Below, one piece after another: positions 24,419 to 32,621 of a DNA stretch of 64,000 bases. Below the pieces are notes generated by a model, which was not told where the DNA came from, searched no databases, and was given only the letters and a program-made list of their open reading frames with translations. Source of the stretch: Desulfobacter hydrogenophilus (GTDB taxonomy: Bacteria; Desulfobacterota; Desulfobacteria; Desulfobacterales; Desulfobacteraceae). Within the stretch, counting starts at the first letter, position 1, and each line of letters starts with the position of its first letter. The stretch covers positions 2,420,501 through 2,484,500 of the forward strand of contig NZ_CP036313.1 of assembly GCF_004319545.1 (NCBI RefSeq). The letters are read 5' to 3'. Position numbers and translations under genes: made by a program.

Positions 24419-25690
24419 TCAGCTTTGTTGACCTGCGGGCCGCCCAAACGCGGAGCCCACAAGGTTCCGGTTCCTGGGACGATAGGTGTTGTCCGCTTTT
24501 TCTTTCTGGATAACCGTTTTTAGCAGCTTGTACATTTTGATATTCTGGGGTTCATCCTGGTAAAAGGAATCCCAGGCATACTGGAGCAGATTCTGGAGGC
24601 GTTCCGGGGCCATGTTTTTGGGCTGATACACCACTTTGTCCGCCGAATACTCATCCCAGTCATAGGATAGAATCCTATTTTGACGGTTCAGCTCGTCCCA
24701 TGCCCGGGTATGGGGGAAGGGCGTCAGAACCGTAAATTCCGCCAGATCCAGATCAATTTCCAAAAGAAAATCAATCAGTTTTTTGATGGAGTCTTCGGTG
24801 TGGTGGTCAAGGCCTAGAAGGATGGTGCCTTCTACACCGATGCCGTGGTCATGGTAGCGCTTGATTCTGTCCCGGATTAAATCCGAAGTGTCGAACACGG
24901 CCTGGTAAACATACCAGGCGCCTGCCTGGGCTGCCAGGTCCAGCACCTTGGGGTCGTTTTCAATGGGGTGACAGCACCATTTTTTCTTTAATGGGATCAT
25001 CTCCCGGAAAAGGTCCAGTTCCCACTGCTTGTCCTGGGCCAGGGAATTGTCCACGATGAATAGACGGTTGTTGTCAATGCCGGCCAGCTCTTCAATGGTT
25101 TTGTCAATGGGTCTGGGTCTGAACTTGCGTCCCCCAAGGTAAGCCACGGCGCAGGGGTAGCAGTTAAACCGGCATCCCCGGGAGGCATGGACCAGATCCA
25201 CCATCTGCACCCCTTTGTAGTTGTACAGGTCCCGTTCAAGAATATCCCGTCTGGCCGGCCCCACCATTTCAATGGGCGGCTGTGATGACAGATAATCGTA
25301 CACGGGTGCCAGGCGGTTTTTTGCAAGGTCGTCAAAAAGTTTTTCCATGCGGCCTTCTGCTTCTCCAAGAAATACGGAATCCACCTGGCCGGTCATCTGT
25401 TCTGCATGGAGCATAGTGGCAATGCCCCCGGCAATGACCGGAATACCTTTGGCCCGAAATTTTTCTGCAATGGCAATGCCGCGATTGATCTGGATGGTCA
25501 GCATCATGGAGAGCGCAACCACGTCCACCTGTTCGTCATAGTCAATGGTCTGGACATTCTCATCGATAAACTCGACATCAATATAATCGGGCAGGGCTGC
25601 TGCAAACACAACAGGTCCATGGGGGGGCAGATGAAATTCGGTCTGCCGGTCAAGTTTTGTCCATTTGGGATAAATTAGTTTCAGCTTCAT
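24419..25690 (-). CDS. B12-binding domain radical SAM protein
   Basis: This 423-aa protein has an N-terminal cobalamin-binding Rossmann-like domain (residues about 1-140, with VVALSMMLTIQINRG and GIPVIAGGIATML) and a radical SAM barrel with the 4Fe-4S ligand motif CRFNCYPC at about residue 172. A C-terminal DUF4070-like region follows. Relatives methylate unactivated carbons or rearrange ring systems. It is the last gene of the run dehydratase, ketoreductase, LolA-like, DUF3261, radical SAM, 6 bases after the lipoprotein gene, so it may modify the polyene or its aryl head. The substrate is unknown. Confidence 0.88.
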   Translation of the reverse strand: MKLKLIYPKWTKLDRQTEFHLPPHGPVVFAAALPDYIDVEFIDENVQTIDYDEQVDVVALSMMLTIQINRGIAIAEKFRAKGIPVIAGGIATMLHAEQMTGQVDSVFLGEAEGRMEKLFDDLAKNRLAPVYDYLSSQPPIEMVGPARRDILERDLYNYKGVQMVDLVHASRGCRFNCYPCAVAYLGGRKFRPRPIDKTIEELAGIDNNRLFIVDNSLAQDKQWELDLFREMIPLKKKWCCHPIENDPKVLDLAAQAGAWYVYQAVFDTSDLIRDRIKRYHDHGIGVEGTILLGLDHHTEDSIKKLIDFLLEIDLDLAEFTVLTPFPHTRAWDELNRQNRILSYDWDEYSADKVVYQPKNMAPERLQNLLQYAWDSFYQDEPQNIKMYKLLKTVIQKEKADNTYRPRNRNLVGSAFGRPAGQQS

Positions 25691-25696
25691 TTATTG

Positions 25697-26419
25697 TCAC
25701 CGCAGGGGTTGGGTATCAGGGATTAAATTTGCGTCTGTCAGGGTCATGGTTAAAGTGTATCGTGATGGAAATGCCGCCGTCAAGGTTATAGACTTTGGGA
25801 AAACAGAGATCTGGTTGTTTGTGGCTGTTGGGGGGTGAGGAAATACATACTTAATACTGCGTTTGATCCGATAGTTGTGGGTTCTTAAGTTCTGGGTCCA
25901 AATACTCCTGTCCGGGGAAATAATAATATCTATTGTTTTACTGTCAGCTTCTGAAAATCTCAAAATTGTATTTTTATTTTTCAGCTTACCCCAGGCGTCA
26001 AGCCTGCCCCGGGGGCTGAAAAAAATAAGCTCAATATCCGAGATCAGACCCCGGGCAAGGGATTGGCTGTCAAAGGGGGGGATGCCCCGGTGAATTGTGA
26101 ACGCTTTACTGGTATGATTGGCTTCAAAGAGAACCAGTCCTTCCAGGGTCATGATCACACAATGGATGGCGCGGTGCCGGGGATGGATATTTACAACGCC
26201 CATGAGCATGGCCGAATGGCTGCCCGGCATGGCCAACTCTATGGCGTGGACAAACTGGAACGGCTCGGTTGGGAACAGCACGTTCAACTCGCGGGAAAGG
26301 CTTTGCTCATCCGGGGCAGGGGAATGGTCCAGGGGTACAATAGGCGGTAGACCCGCGCACCCTGCGCTAATCAAAAAAATAAATACGAAGAGATATTCCC
26401 GTGTAGTTTTTTGTTTCAT
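25697..26419 (-). CDS. DUF3261-type outer-membrane lipoprotein
   Basis: This 240-aa protein has a lipoprotein signal peptide (YLFVFIFLISAGCAG, with cysteine at about residue 21), then the DUF3261 region with a conserved GLVLFEANH and a late RSIKYVF strand. DUF3261 lipoproteins are regular members of aryl polyene clusters, where they are thought to help place the polyene in the outer membrane. It overlaps the LolA-like gene by 4 bases (ATGA). The final residues are rich in beta-structure and there is no catalytic motif. Confidence 0.8.
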   Translation of the reverse strand: MKQKTTREYLFVFIFLISAGCAGLPPIVPLDHSPAPDEQSLSRELNVLFPTEPFQFVHAIELAMPGSHSAMLMGVVNIHPRHRAIHCVIMTLEGLVLFEANHTSKAFTIHRGIPPFDSQSLARGLISDIELIFFSPRGRLDAWGKLKNKNTILRFSEADSKTIDIIISPDRSIWTQNLRTHNYRIKRSIKYVFPHPPTATNNQISVFPKSITLTAAFPSRYTLTMTLTDANLIPDTQPLR

Positions 26420-27045
26420 TTAGGGGCTGCAAACACGTCTGGGTTAATATCTTTATTGAGCTGCACCTTATCAAACCGAAGACGGGTGTAAGAGTCCTGG
26501 CTTTCGCGGATAATGACCTCTTTAAAAACGCCCGGCTGTTCGGACAGCATCAAAATGATGTCCTGGATAAAATTGGTCATGGCCTTGTCCTTTGGCACCA
26601 GGATGATTCTGCCGGGCTCCGGCGCATTTTCAATGGTCGCATCAAAAACGCTGGTGTTGAAATTTCCTTTCAGCCATTGGCTGATTTCATCCATGACAAC
26701 CGTCATGGCACCCATGGCCGCCGCATTGTCCCGGACAAAGGTGTTGTCCTTGTGTATATAGCGCGAAACGCTTTTCCCCTGCATGATGAGGATGTTTTTA
26801 ATGGGTTCCTGGTATTCAAATCTTAATGCGTCCGGGCTTTGAAAACGGATAATCCCTTTGGAAACCAGCGGTTTTACCAGGATTTTCATATGCTTTTCCT
26901 GGATAAAATCGGCATTGATTGACCGGATGCTGCCGGCCGACTTCTGGATATCCGCCAGGGACGTCGCGTTTGCGCCGACTGAAACCATGGCCGCCATGAG
27001 GACGGTGGCAGCAGCTCCCAGGAAAATTTTTTTTACCATGAACAT
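26416..27045 (-). CDS. LolA-like periplasmic lipid/lipoprotein carrier
   Basis: This 209-aa protein has a cleavable signal peptide (MVKKIFLGAAATVLMAAMVS, ending near ANA). The mature part has the half-barrel features of LolA-type carriers: SIRSINADFIQEKHMK, LVSKGIIRFQSPDALRFEYQ and later LRFDKVQLNKDI. Carriers of this type ferry hydrophobic cargo across the periplasm. Next to DUF3261 and polyene synthesis genes it probably carries the polyene lipid instead of general lipoproteins. ATG 27045 overlaps the ketoreductase stop as TAATG; ATG 27039 is equally possible. Confidence 0.85.
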   Translation of the reverse strand: MFMVKKIFLGAAATVLMAAMVSVGANATSLADIQKSAGSIRSINADFIQEKHMKILVKPLVSKGIIRFQSPDALRFEYQEPIKNILIMQGKSVSRYIHKDNTFVRDNAAAMGAMTVVMDEISQWLKGNFNTSVFDATIENAPEPGRIILVPKDKAMTNFIQDIILMLSEQPGVFKEVIIRESQDSYTRLRFDKVQLNKDINPDVFAAPK

Positions 27046-27782
27046 TAGAACATGCCGCCGTTGACTGAGATCACTTGGCCGGTGACGTAGGATGCGTCAT
27101 CGGAACACAGAAATTTTACCACCCGCGCCACCTCTTCGGGTCGGCCCACCCGCGCCATGGGAATCATGGTTTTGATATTGGTCATGGGCAAATCCTTGGT
27201 CATATCGGTTTCAATGAGCCCTGGTGCCACAACATTGATTCGGATGCCAAGCCGTGCCACTTCGGATGCTATGCTGCGGCTGGCACCGATGAGTCCTGCT
27301 TTGGCCGCACTGTAATTGGCCTGTCCCCGGTTGCCAGTCAGGCCGGACAACGATGCGATGGAGACAACAGCACCACGCTTCTGGCGAACCATTCTTTTCA
27401 GGATCGGTTTTGTCATATTGTAAAAGCCGTCAAGGCTGGTTCGGATCACCTTGTCCCAGCTGTCTTCCTTCATCATGATGAACAGGCCGTCATCAACAAT
27501 CCCTGCATTGTTTACCAGTACATCAATGGTCTCGCTTCGACCCACGATATTGTCAATTGCAGCTTTGGACTGTTTCCTGTCCGTCACATCGAACTGCATG
27601 ATCTCCCCTTGGGAACCGGCAGCCTGGACCTGTTCAAGGGTCTGGGCTGCACCGTCTTTGTCCGAGTGGTAATTTATAAAGATATAATACCCTTGTCCTG
27701 CAAGTTCAATGGCTATGGCCCGGCCGATTCCCCGGCTTGCACCTGTAATGACGGCGGTTTTTGTATCTATTTTTTGGGACAT
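27045..27782 (-). CDS. 3-oxoacyl-ACP reductase, FabG type
   Basis: This 245-aa short-chain dehydrogenase has the NAD(P)-binding TGASRGIGRAIA motif at the N-terminus, the NNAG motif (VNNAGIVDDG) and the Ser-Tyr-Lys catalytic set in VVSIASLSGL and ANYSAAKAGL. The C-terminus ends YVTGQVISVNGGMF. It reduces the beta-keto group after each condensation; with the dehydratase it would generate the conjugated double bonds of a polyene. It is coupled to the LolA-like gene by overlap. Separate housekeeping fabG would be elsewhere. Confidence 0.93.
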   Translation of the reverse strand: MSQKIDTKTAVITGASRGIGRAIAIELAGQGYYIFINYHSDKDGAAQTLEQVQAAGSQGEIMQFDVTDRKQSKAAIDNIVGRSETIDVLVNNAGIVDDGLFIMMKEDSWDKVIRTSLDGFYNMTKPILKRMVRQKRGAVVSIASLSGLTGNRGQANYSAAKAGLIGASRSIASEVARLGIRINVVAPGLIETDMTKDLPMTNIKTMIPMARVGRPEEVARVVKFLCSDDASYVTGQVISVNGGMF

Positions 27783-27852
27783 GGAAATACTATCCTAACG
27801 TATGATTTATTATTATTTCATCGTTTTATGATTCTTCTAAGCGGTTCGGCCT

Positions 27853-28278
27853 TTATGCCGACACGAGTTGTAACGTGATTTCTGCGGCAACGGTTTTATC
27901 CAATGTTATAGTTCCGGTAACTTCCCTGAAATCTCCAAAGGAGAAGCTGTTTTGGGTCCGGGTGATAAGGGTTGTCCCTACGGGAAGACTGTCCATATGG
28001 AAAACAGCGGATTTAACACCGGCAATCCATCCCATGGTGCCGTCTTCTTTCCCCCGGGTCTGCAAGCGGTTTATACTGTTGTTGATCCCGGCGGTCTGGG
28101 CAGCCAGTTCCACCATGACAATGGGGCTTGCTGATCCCGCGCAGACAAGGGGCCAGTGATCCGCTACCACGGCACTGGAAACGGTTAAAGACTCGTTCAC
28201 CTCAAGAATCTGTTCAATAAGAAGCATTCGGTCCCTGTGGGGAAGAAGATCTTTAATGGGAATTTCCTTGGGATTCAT
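27853..28278 (-). CDS. hotdog-fold 3-hydroxyacyl-ACP dehydratase (FabZ/ApeP-like)
   Basis: The 141-aa protein begins with IKDLLPHRDRMLLIEQIL, the N-terminal signature of FabZ-like dehydratases, and has ADHWPLVCAGSASPIVMVEL in place of the canonical GHFPxxPxxPG loop; the catalytic region includes VELAAQTAG. The altered loop is typical of the divergent dehydratases in aryl polyene and flexirubin clusters. It removes water to give a 2-enoyl chain. It is the first gene of the minus-strand arm (dehydratase to radical SAM). A gap of 70 bases separates it from fabG. Confidence 0.82.
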   Translation of the reverse strand: MNPKEIPIKDLLPHRDRMLLIEQILEVNESLTVSSAVVADHWPLVCAGSASPIVMVELAAQTAGINNSINRLQTRGKEDGTMGWIAGVKSAVFHMDSLPVGTTLITRTQNSFSFGDFREVTGTITLDKTVAAEITLQLVSA

Positions 28279-28508
28279 CCTGTGTCCTGTATGTTAATTA
28301 GCTGCAGTTCTAAACCGCTTTTGTTAGCCTGAAAAAGGAGAAAACTATACCGACTTTTTATGTTGGTGTAAAGTTTCAAAAATGGTCCTAATCCATAATC
28401 AACGCGCCTTTCTTCGTTTTTGGTTGTTTTTCTTAATTTGATTTTGTAGGATAGCTAATTATCAATTGATTGTAATTTTCGTCCAACAAAACAATTCAAG
28501 GGGTCCTC

Positions 28509-28949
28509 ATGTATAGAAAATCAATTTTTATTTTGACGCTGGCACTTACTTTTTGTTTAAACTGCGCTATGTTTTCGCCTAAAAATTTTTATTACGTTGT
28601 ATTTGAAGATAATCCCAATGTTGAAAATACTAAAATTTATTCAAAAGGCATAGAAATCGGAAAGATTTTGGATCAAGACCTTAGCAAAGAGAATAAGCTG
28701 ATTTTAACAATAGCCATAAACAGCGATTATAAAGAGTTAATTAAATCCGACACTGTTTTTTATGCGGATGAAAATTCTCTTTTACTTCAAGTGTCAGATA
28801 CTGATACCCAAGTTTTACCCGAAAAATCATTTATTCTCGGATTTGCTTCGCAAACAAAACTGGTTTGGTTTAAAGCAAAAAATACGATGAAAGATTTTTC
28901 AACGGCAGCGCAAAAAGAGATTCAAAAGATAGTAGAATCGTTTAAATAA
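28509..28949 (+). CDS. MCE-domain (MlaD-like) lipoprotein
   Basis: This 146-aa protein has a signal peptide with a lipobox (FCLNCAMF), then a short MCE-like segment: VENTKIYSKGIEIGKILDQD, LILTIAINSDYKELIKSD and DENSLLLQVS. MCE proteins bind lipids and shuttle them between membranes, but this one has only a single minimal domain. The gene is strongly AT-rich with a preference for AAA, ATT and TTA, unlike the GC-rich genes before it, so it likely came by transfer. It stands 230 bases from the dehydratase and diverges from it. Confidence 0.6.
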   Translation: MYRKSIFILTLALTFCLNCAMFSPKNFYYVVFEDNPNVENTKIYSKGIEIGKILDQDLSKENKLILTIAINSDYKELIKSDTVFYADENSLLLQVSDTDTQVLPEKSFILGFASQTKLVWFKAKNTMKDFSTAAQKEIQKIVESFK

Positions 28950-29084
28950 ATAGGCACCTTTCTTTTACCATAGATCCAATTCCCTTTGCGTTTTTAGCAT
29001 TGATATTTTGTAGTGACGACGGGTTCAGCCCAGCCTCGCAGAACAAGGTCGAAAGAGACCTGAGCCCTTGAACCGGAGAACTTT

Positions 29085-31130
29085 TTAATATTTCAGTTTT
29101 GAGTATAAAGTATTTTTAGAGGCTTTAACCGCGTCATTTAAAGTGTGAATCCCTTTTTTAGCAAGAAGCGGAATAAGTTTAAGAAAAATTTCGGCCGTTG
29201 CCGAGGCATCCCCCATGGCCGTGTGGCGCCCCACAATATTCACTCCGGCAAAGCTAGCGATAGCTGCCATATCATGTCTCTTGTGCATGGGATAAACTAT
29301 TAAGGCCAGCAGGAGGGTATCTAAAAGAGGGCTGTCAAATTTTATTCCGGTTTCGGCCTCTTTCATAGAAAACATCTTCATGTCGAATGCCGCATTATGC
29401 GCCACCAAAACCGTATTTTTGGAAAATTGATAAAAAAGCGGCAGAACTTCTTTTATATTCGGCTTTCCTTTAACCATCTCATTATTTATGCCGTGAATTT
29501 TTTCAGATTCCAGCGGAATATTCATTTTCGGGTCTATAAGCTGGTTGAATTTTTCTCCGGTTAAAATTCTGCCGTTTACGATTCTGACCGCGCCTATCGA
29601 AATTATCTCGTCATTTTGGGTATCTAAGCCGGTTGTTTCTGTATCTAAAACCGTATAAACTATATCTTTTAAACGCATCTCATTTAATTTAGAATCGGAT
29701 TTGCGCTTTGTAAAAAGATCGAAATCGAAAAAATTCGGCCTCTCGTAGGCCTCTCGTCCAATCACTATGTTGCGCAAGCCTTCCGCCTCTTTCATCTCTG
29801 CAAGCGGCATCAAAATTTTTATTCCTTTTTCGCTTTTTTCATTAAAACTTAAACTGATTTGCGCCGCATGATAATTCAAAAAATCTTTCAGCTTTAAAAA
29901 TTTTTTTTCATCTTTAAAAATATCTAAATTTTTTTCAGCATCCGGAATATGAAAAAAAATCGCCAGAAAATTTTCTTCTTTAGAAAGGGTACAGTTAAAC
30001 GTTCTTTTTAACGTCTTATTTTTTAGAATAGTCAAGATGGATAAGAAAGCATCAATAAAAGAGTAAGTTTCGATTCTTATCCAGTTTATATGAGATGGAA
30101 ACTCAGGCTTTAACGATATGTTAAGCTTTTCTCCGGCTTTTTTTTGAACCGTTGTTATTATGTCTCTGTCTGAAACCACCAAAAACGGCAGGCGCTCTTT
30201 TATTTTTTCGATATAGTCTTGTTCGGCTTTTTTCAAATTTTCTTCTATGGAGGTAATCTCCGGCGTTACCATGTTCGTTTTTTTGATCTTATCAAGATAA
30301 GAAAGAATCTGGTTTGCGGTGCATTTGAAGATATTGTCGATTTTTGCGTAAAGCTCAAAGTCTTTTCCTATGTTATAAAAAACGACTATAAAACCGGCAA
30401 AATTGTCACGCAGATCCGTTATCGGCGAGATGTCCGCCTTTATCAAAACATTGCCGGGGCTTAGGGTTATGAAAGAAGAAGATGCCGCTTCATGTATTTT
30501 AGGCTTTTTTACGTTTATTTCATAAAGCGCATTCGTTATTATATCTTTATCGATAATATCGAAAATAGATCTGCCGATTCCGATCGTATGGTTTTGAGCC
30601 TCTATGATTTTGGCTTTTTTGTTGAAAAGATTTATCTCTCCTTCTGTGTTGCACGCGATTATCCCTTGGGGAAGCTCGTCGAAAAATGATGCGAGCATAT
30701 TTTTTTCTATTTCGAGTCCGGCTCTTTTTCTGTTTATCTCTTCTTTTATATTTTTCTGCAGCGTTTCGTAATGATCTGCAAAAAGGTTGATGGCTTTTGA
30801 TATAGCTATAATCTCTTTTCCGCCTTCGATATTTATTCGGTGGGAAGAATTAACTGTCGACATTACGGATATTTCATCAGGCAGTTTTGTCAAAGGAATA
30901 AAAAAAAGATTCAACACGGTATAGATCGTGAACCCAACGACCTCAAAAAAGATAAGGAAACTGATAAAAAAGTAAATCGCGTCTTCCTTTATTATTTCCG
31001 ATAAAAAATTCTGGTTTATGGGGGTGAGCCTGATCCAGAAAATCGCCATAATAGAGAATAAGAAAATAAATATGAGCAGAGCAAAGAATCCAGTAAACCA
31101 TAAAAATTTATTTTTTTTGTTTAACGGCAT
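29085..31130 (-). CDS. membrane PAS sensor fused to DnaQ-like 3'-5' exonuclease
   Basis: The 681-aa protein has two transmembrane helices (about residues 10-32 and 50-75), a HAMP-like linker (VNSSHRINIEGGKEIIAIS), a PAS domain at about 145-260 (LPQGIIACNTEGEINLFNKK), a degenerate histidine-kinase-like region, and a C-terminal DEDDh exonuclease. The exonuclease core motifs are VLDTETTGLD, HNAAFDMKMF and HTAMGDASATA. Such fusions are rare, and signal-regulated exonuclease activity is suggested. The gene is AT-rich, like its neighbour at 28509-28949. It is flanked by insertion-sequence genes on one side. Confidence 0.85.
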   Translation of the reverse strand: MPLNKKNKFLWFTGFFALLIFIFLFSIMAIFWIRLTPINQNFLSEIIKEDAIYFFISFLIFFEVVGFTIYTVLNLFFIPLTKLPDEISVMSTVNSSHRINIEGGKEIIAISKAINLFADHYETLQKNIKEEINRKRAGLEIEKNMLASFFDELPQGIIACNTEGEINLFNKKAKIIEAQNHTIGIGRSIFDIIDKDIITNALYEINVKKPKIHEAASSSFITLSPGNVLIKADISPITDLRDNFAGFIVVFYNIGKDFELYAKIDNIFKCTANQILSYLDKIKKTNMVTPEITSIEENLKKAEQDYIEKIKERLPFLVVSDRDIITTVQKKAGEKLNISLKPEFPSHINWIRIETYSFIDAFLSILTILKNKTLKRTFNCTLSKEENFLAIFFHIPDAEKNLDIFKDEKKFLKLKDFLNYHAAQISLSFNEKSEKGIKILMPLAEMKEAEGLRNIVIGREAYERPNFFDFDLFTKRKSDSKLNEMRLKDIVYTVLDTETTGLDTQNDEIISIGAVRIVNGRILTGEKFNQLIDPKMNIPLESEKIHGINNEMVKGKPNIKEVLPLFYQFSKNTVLVAHNAAFDMKMFSMKEAETGIKFDSPLLDTLLLALIVYPMHKRHDMAAIASFAGVNIVGRHTAMGDASATAEIFLKLIPLLAKKGIHTLNDAVKASKNTLYSKLKY

Positions 31131-31450
31131 TTTTTATTTTTACATTTTTATGACGTTTAAGAAAGCGATGTTCCCTTTAATGGTTGAAATTGTTCTAACG
31201 AACAACCCTGGGCTGAGTCGGTCTATTGACACCTATATTCAACCCACAATAAATAATTGAGGTAATTCAATTGCTTATTGTCATATGAAATACTTAGAAA
31301 AGATTCTGGTAATATGTCTGGGTGCTGTCCACGTGAATGCCGCTGTCCAAGATCATTTTGTAAAGATTTTGTAGCAACACCGTTGAATCGGTGCAACCCG
31401 CCTTTAAACCTGCTGTGATAGGTAAGTACATGGACAAAAATAAATCTATG

Positions 31451-31972
31451 TTAAGAAAACGAAATTGTAAATTCCTTACCGACACTTGCCAATATATTAT
31501 CCAACTCAGCTTTCAAAAATTTAAATCCTTTATAAGCAGATGTTGATAACCAAAAGTATTTGATATGTTTCCATAAAATTTCAATCAGATTCAACTCCGG
31601 TGAATATTTGGGGATAAAGTATAGAAAAAGTCCTCTTTCTTCCCATGTCCCAACTTGAGCTTTAAAAATGGCGCTGTGATGTATTGGAGCATTGTCCAGA
31701 ACAACGATGGTTCTTTTTGTTATGGAACGTGAAAAAACATCAAAGCAGGCCACGACAATATCTGAAGTAACCGAGCAATTAAAAACGCAAGGGAAAAAGT
31801 CATTTTGCTTATTCAAAAAACCCAACACATTGATTCTTGAGGTTTTTCCGCTCGGAAGTAAAAGCTGCTCATCCGCCTCTTGCCAGGCATATGGAATCTC
31901 AGGCACGCCGGTAAAGCCAGATTCATCAAAATAATACAAGTCAATGATATTTGCCTTATCTTCATCTTTCAA
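31451..31972 (-). CDS. IS630-type transposase, DDE part (orfB)
   Basis: This 173-aa frame contains the complete DDE core: LYYFDESGFTGVPEIPYAWQ, VVLDNAPIHHS and FIPKYSPELNLIEILWKHIK. It overlaps the upstream HTH frame by ATGA, but it lacks an own DNA-binding domain. Reading the preceding gene with one -1 frameshift at a run of nine A (minus strand, positions 32057-32065) fuses both frames into one transposase of normal IS630 length. I see no stop mutations, so the element may still make the fusion. Confidence 0.85.
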   Translation of the reverse strand: MKDEDKANIIDLYYFDESGFTGVPEIPYAWQEADEQLLLPSGKTSRINVLGFLNKQNDFFPCVFNCSVTSDIVVACFDVFSRSITKRTIVVLDNAPIHHSAIFKAQVGTWEERGLFLYFIPKYSPELNLIEILWKHIKYFWLSTSAYKGFKFLKAELDNILASVGKEFTISFS

Positions 31973-32472
31973 GATTTCAATTTCCTTTTGCGCGTCCCTG
32001 AACTCGTTCTCATTGCGTTTGCTTTTGAGAGATTTCCGTCCTCGACACCAACGCAGTTTTTTTTTATAATTCGTTTCAGGGTTTTTACGCTGATTTTTTT
32101 ACCAAACGTTCCCTCTATTTCAGTAATGGCACTTTTAAGTTGTCTTGGATTTTTCTTTACAATATCAATGACTTCATCATGTTTATCACCAGGGATCAGT
32201 GGTGTCCTTCCAGGACGTGGTTTATCAATTAAAGAGTCAAATTGATATTTTCCCCATCCATCGATCCACTTCGAAACTGTTTCCTGAGTAGTCAAACATA
32301 TTTGTGAACTCTGATTGATACTATACCCAGAGTTGCTCAATCGAATTGCTTGAGCCCTAAGTTTAGTACGGTTTGACTCTTCATCCGAAAATTCAATAAC
32401 TGAAGTTTCCTGAAAATTAGAATCGGTTTGAGAAAGCCTCAAGATGCAGTTGGCATGGAAATTGAGTTTCAT
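31969..32472 (-). CDS. IS630-type transposase, helix-turn-helix part (orfA)
   Basis: The 167-aa frame has the paired HTH region of IS630 proteins: RAQAIRLSNSGYSINQSSQI, LTTQETVSKWIDGWGKYQFD, then LIDKPRPGRTPLIP and KTLKRIIKKN. After the AAA AAA AAC stretch the zero-frame tail (CVGVEDGNLSKANAMRTSSG) has no similarity, whereas the -1 frame continues LRWCRGRKSLKSKRNENEFR, as expected of the family. Thus the natural product is a frameshift fusion with the frame at 31451-31972. The terminal inverted repeats could not be fixed with certainty. Confidence 0.85.
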   Translation of the reverse strand: MKLNFHANCILRLSQTDSNFQETSVIEFSDEESNRTKLRAQAIRLSNSGYSINQSSQICLTTQETVSKWIDGWGKYQFDSLIDKPRPGRTPLIPGDKHDEVIDIVKKNPRQLKSAITEIEGTFGKKISVKTLKRIIKKNCVGVEDGNLSKANAMRTSSGTRKRKLKS

Positions 32473-32550
32473 TTTTCATGCCAAACTTAAACGGTTTGTT
32501 GAAATAACATACTGAATTTATTTAAAATAAGCGATAAATAGATCTTGGAA

Positions 32551-32621
32551 GGTAGGCGCTCCTATGGTATATTTTAATTGGCTAATTAATTGAAATTATA
32601 CCAAAAAAGGAGCGACCTACC
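32551..32621. promoter_or_regulatory. long hairpin covering the ribosome binding site of the IS4-type transposase
   Basis: GGTAGGCGCTCC at 32551 pairs with GGAGCGACCTACC ending at 32621, with one bulged A, and the inner part GGTATA-TTT pairs with AAATTATACC. The right arm contains AAAAAAGGAG, the only ribosome binding site for the ATG at 32622. Transcripts entering from outside would fold this arm and hide the site, as known for IS10 and IS50. Confidence 0.7.

Noticed and set aside
28980..31230. Inverted repeat CTGGGCTGA flanking the AT-rich island as element ends
   Set aside because: Only about nine bases match (near 29028 and 31208) and there is no target duplication or recombinase gene between them.
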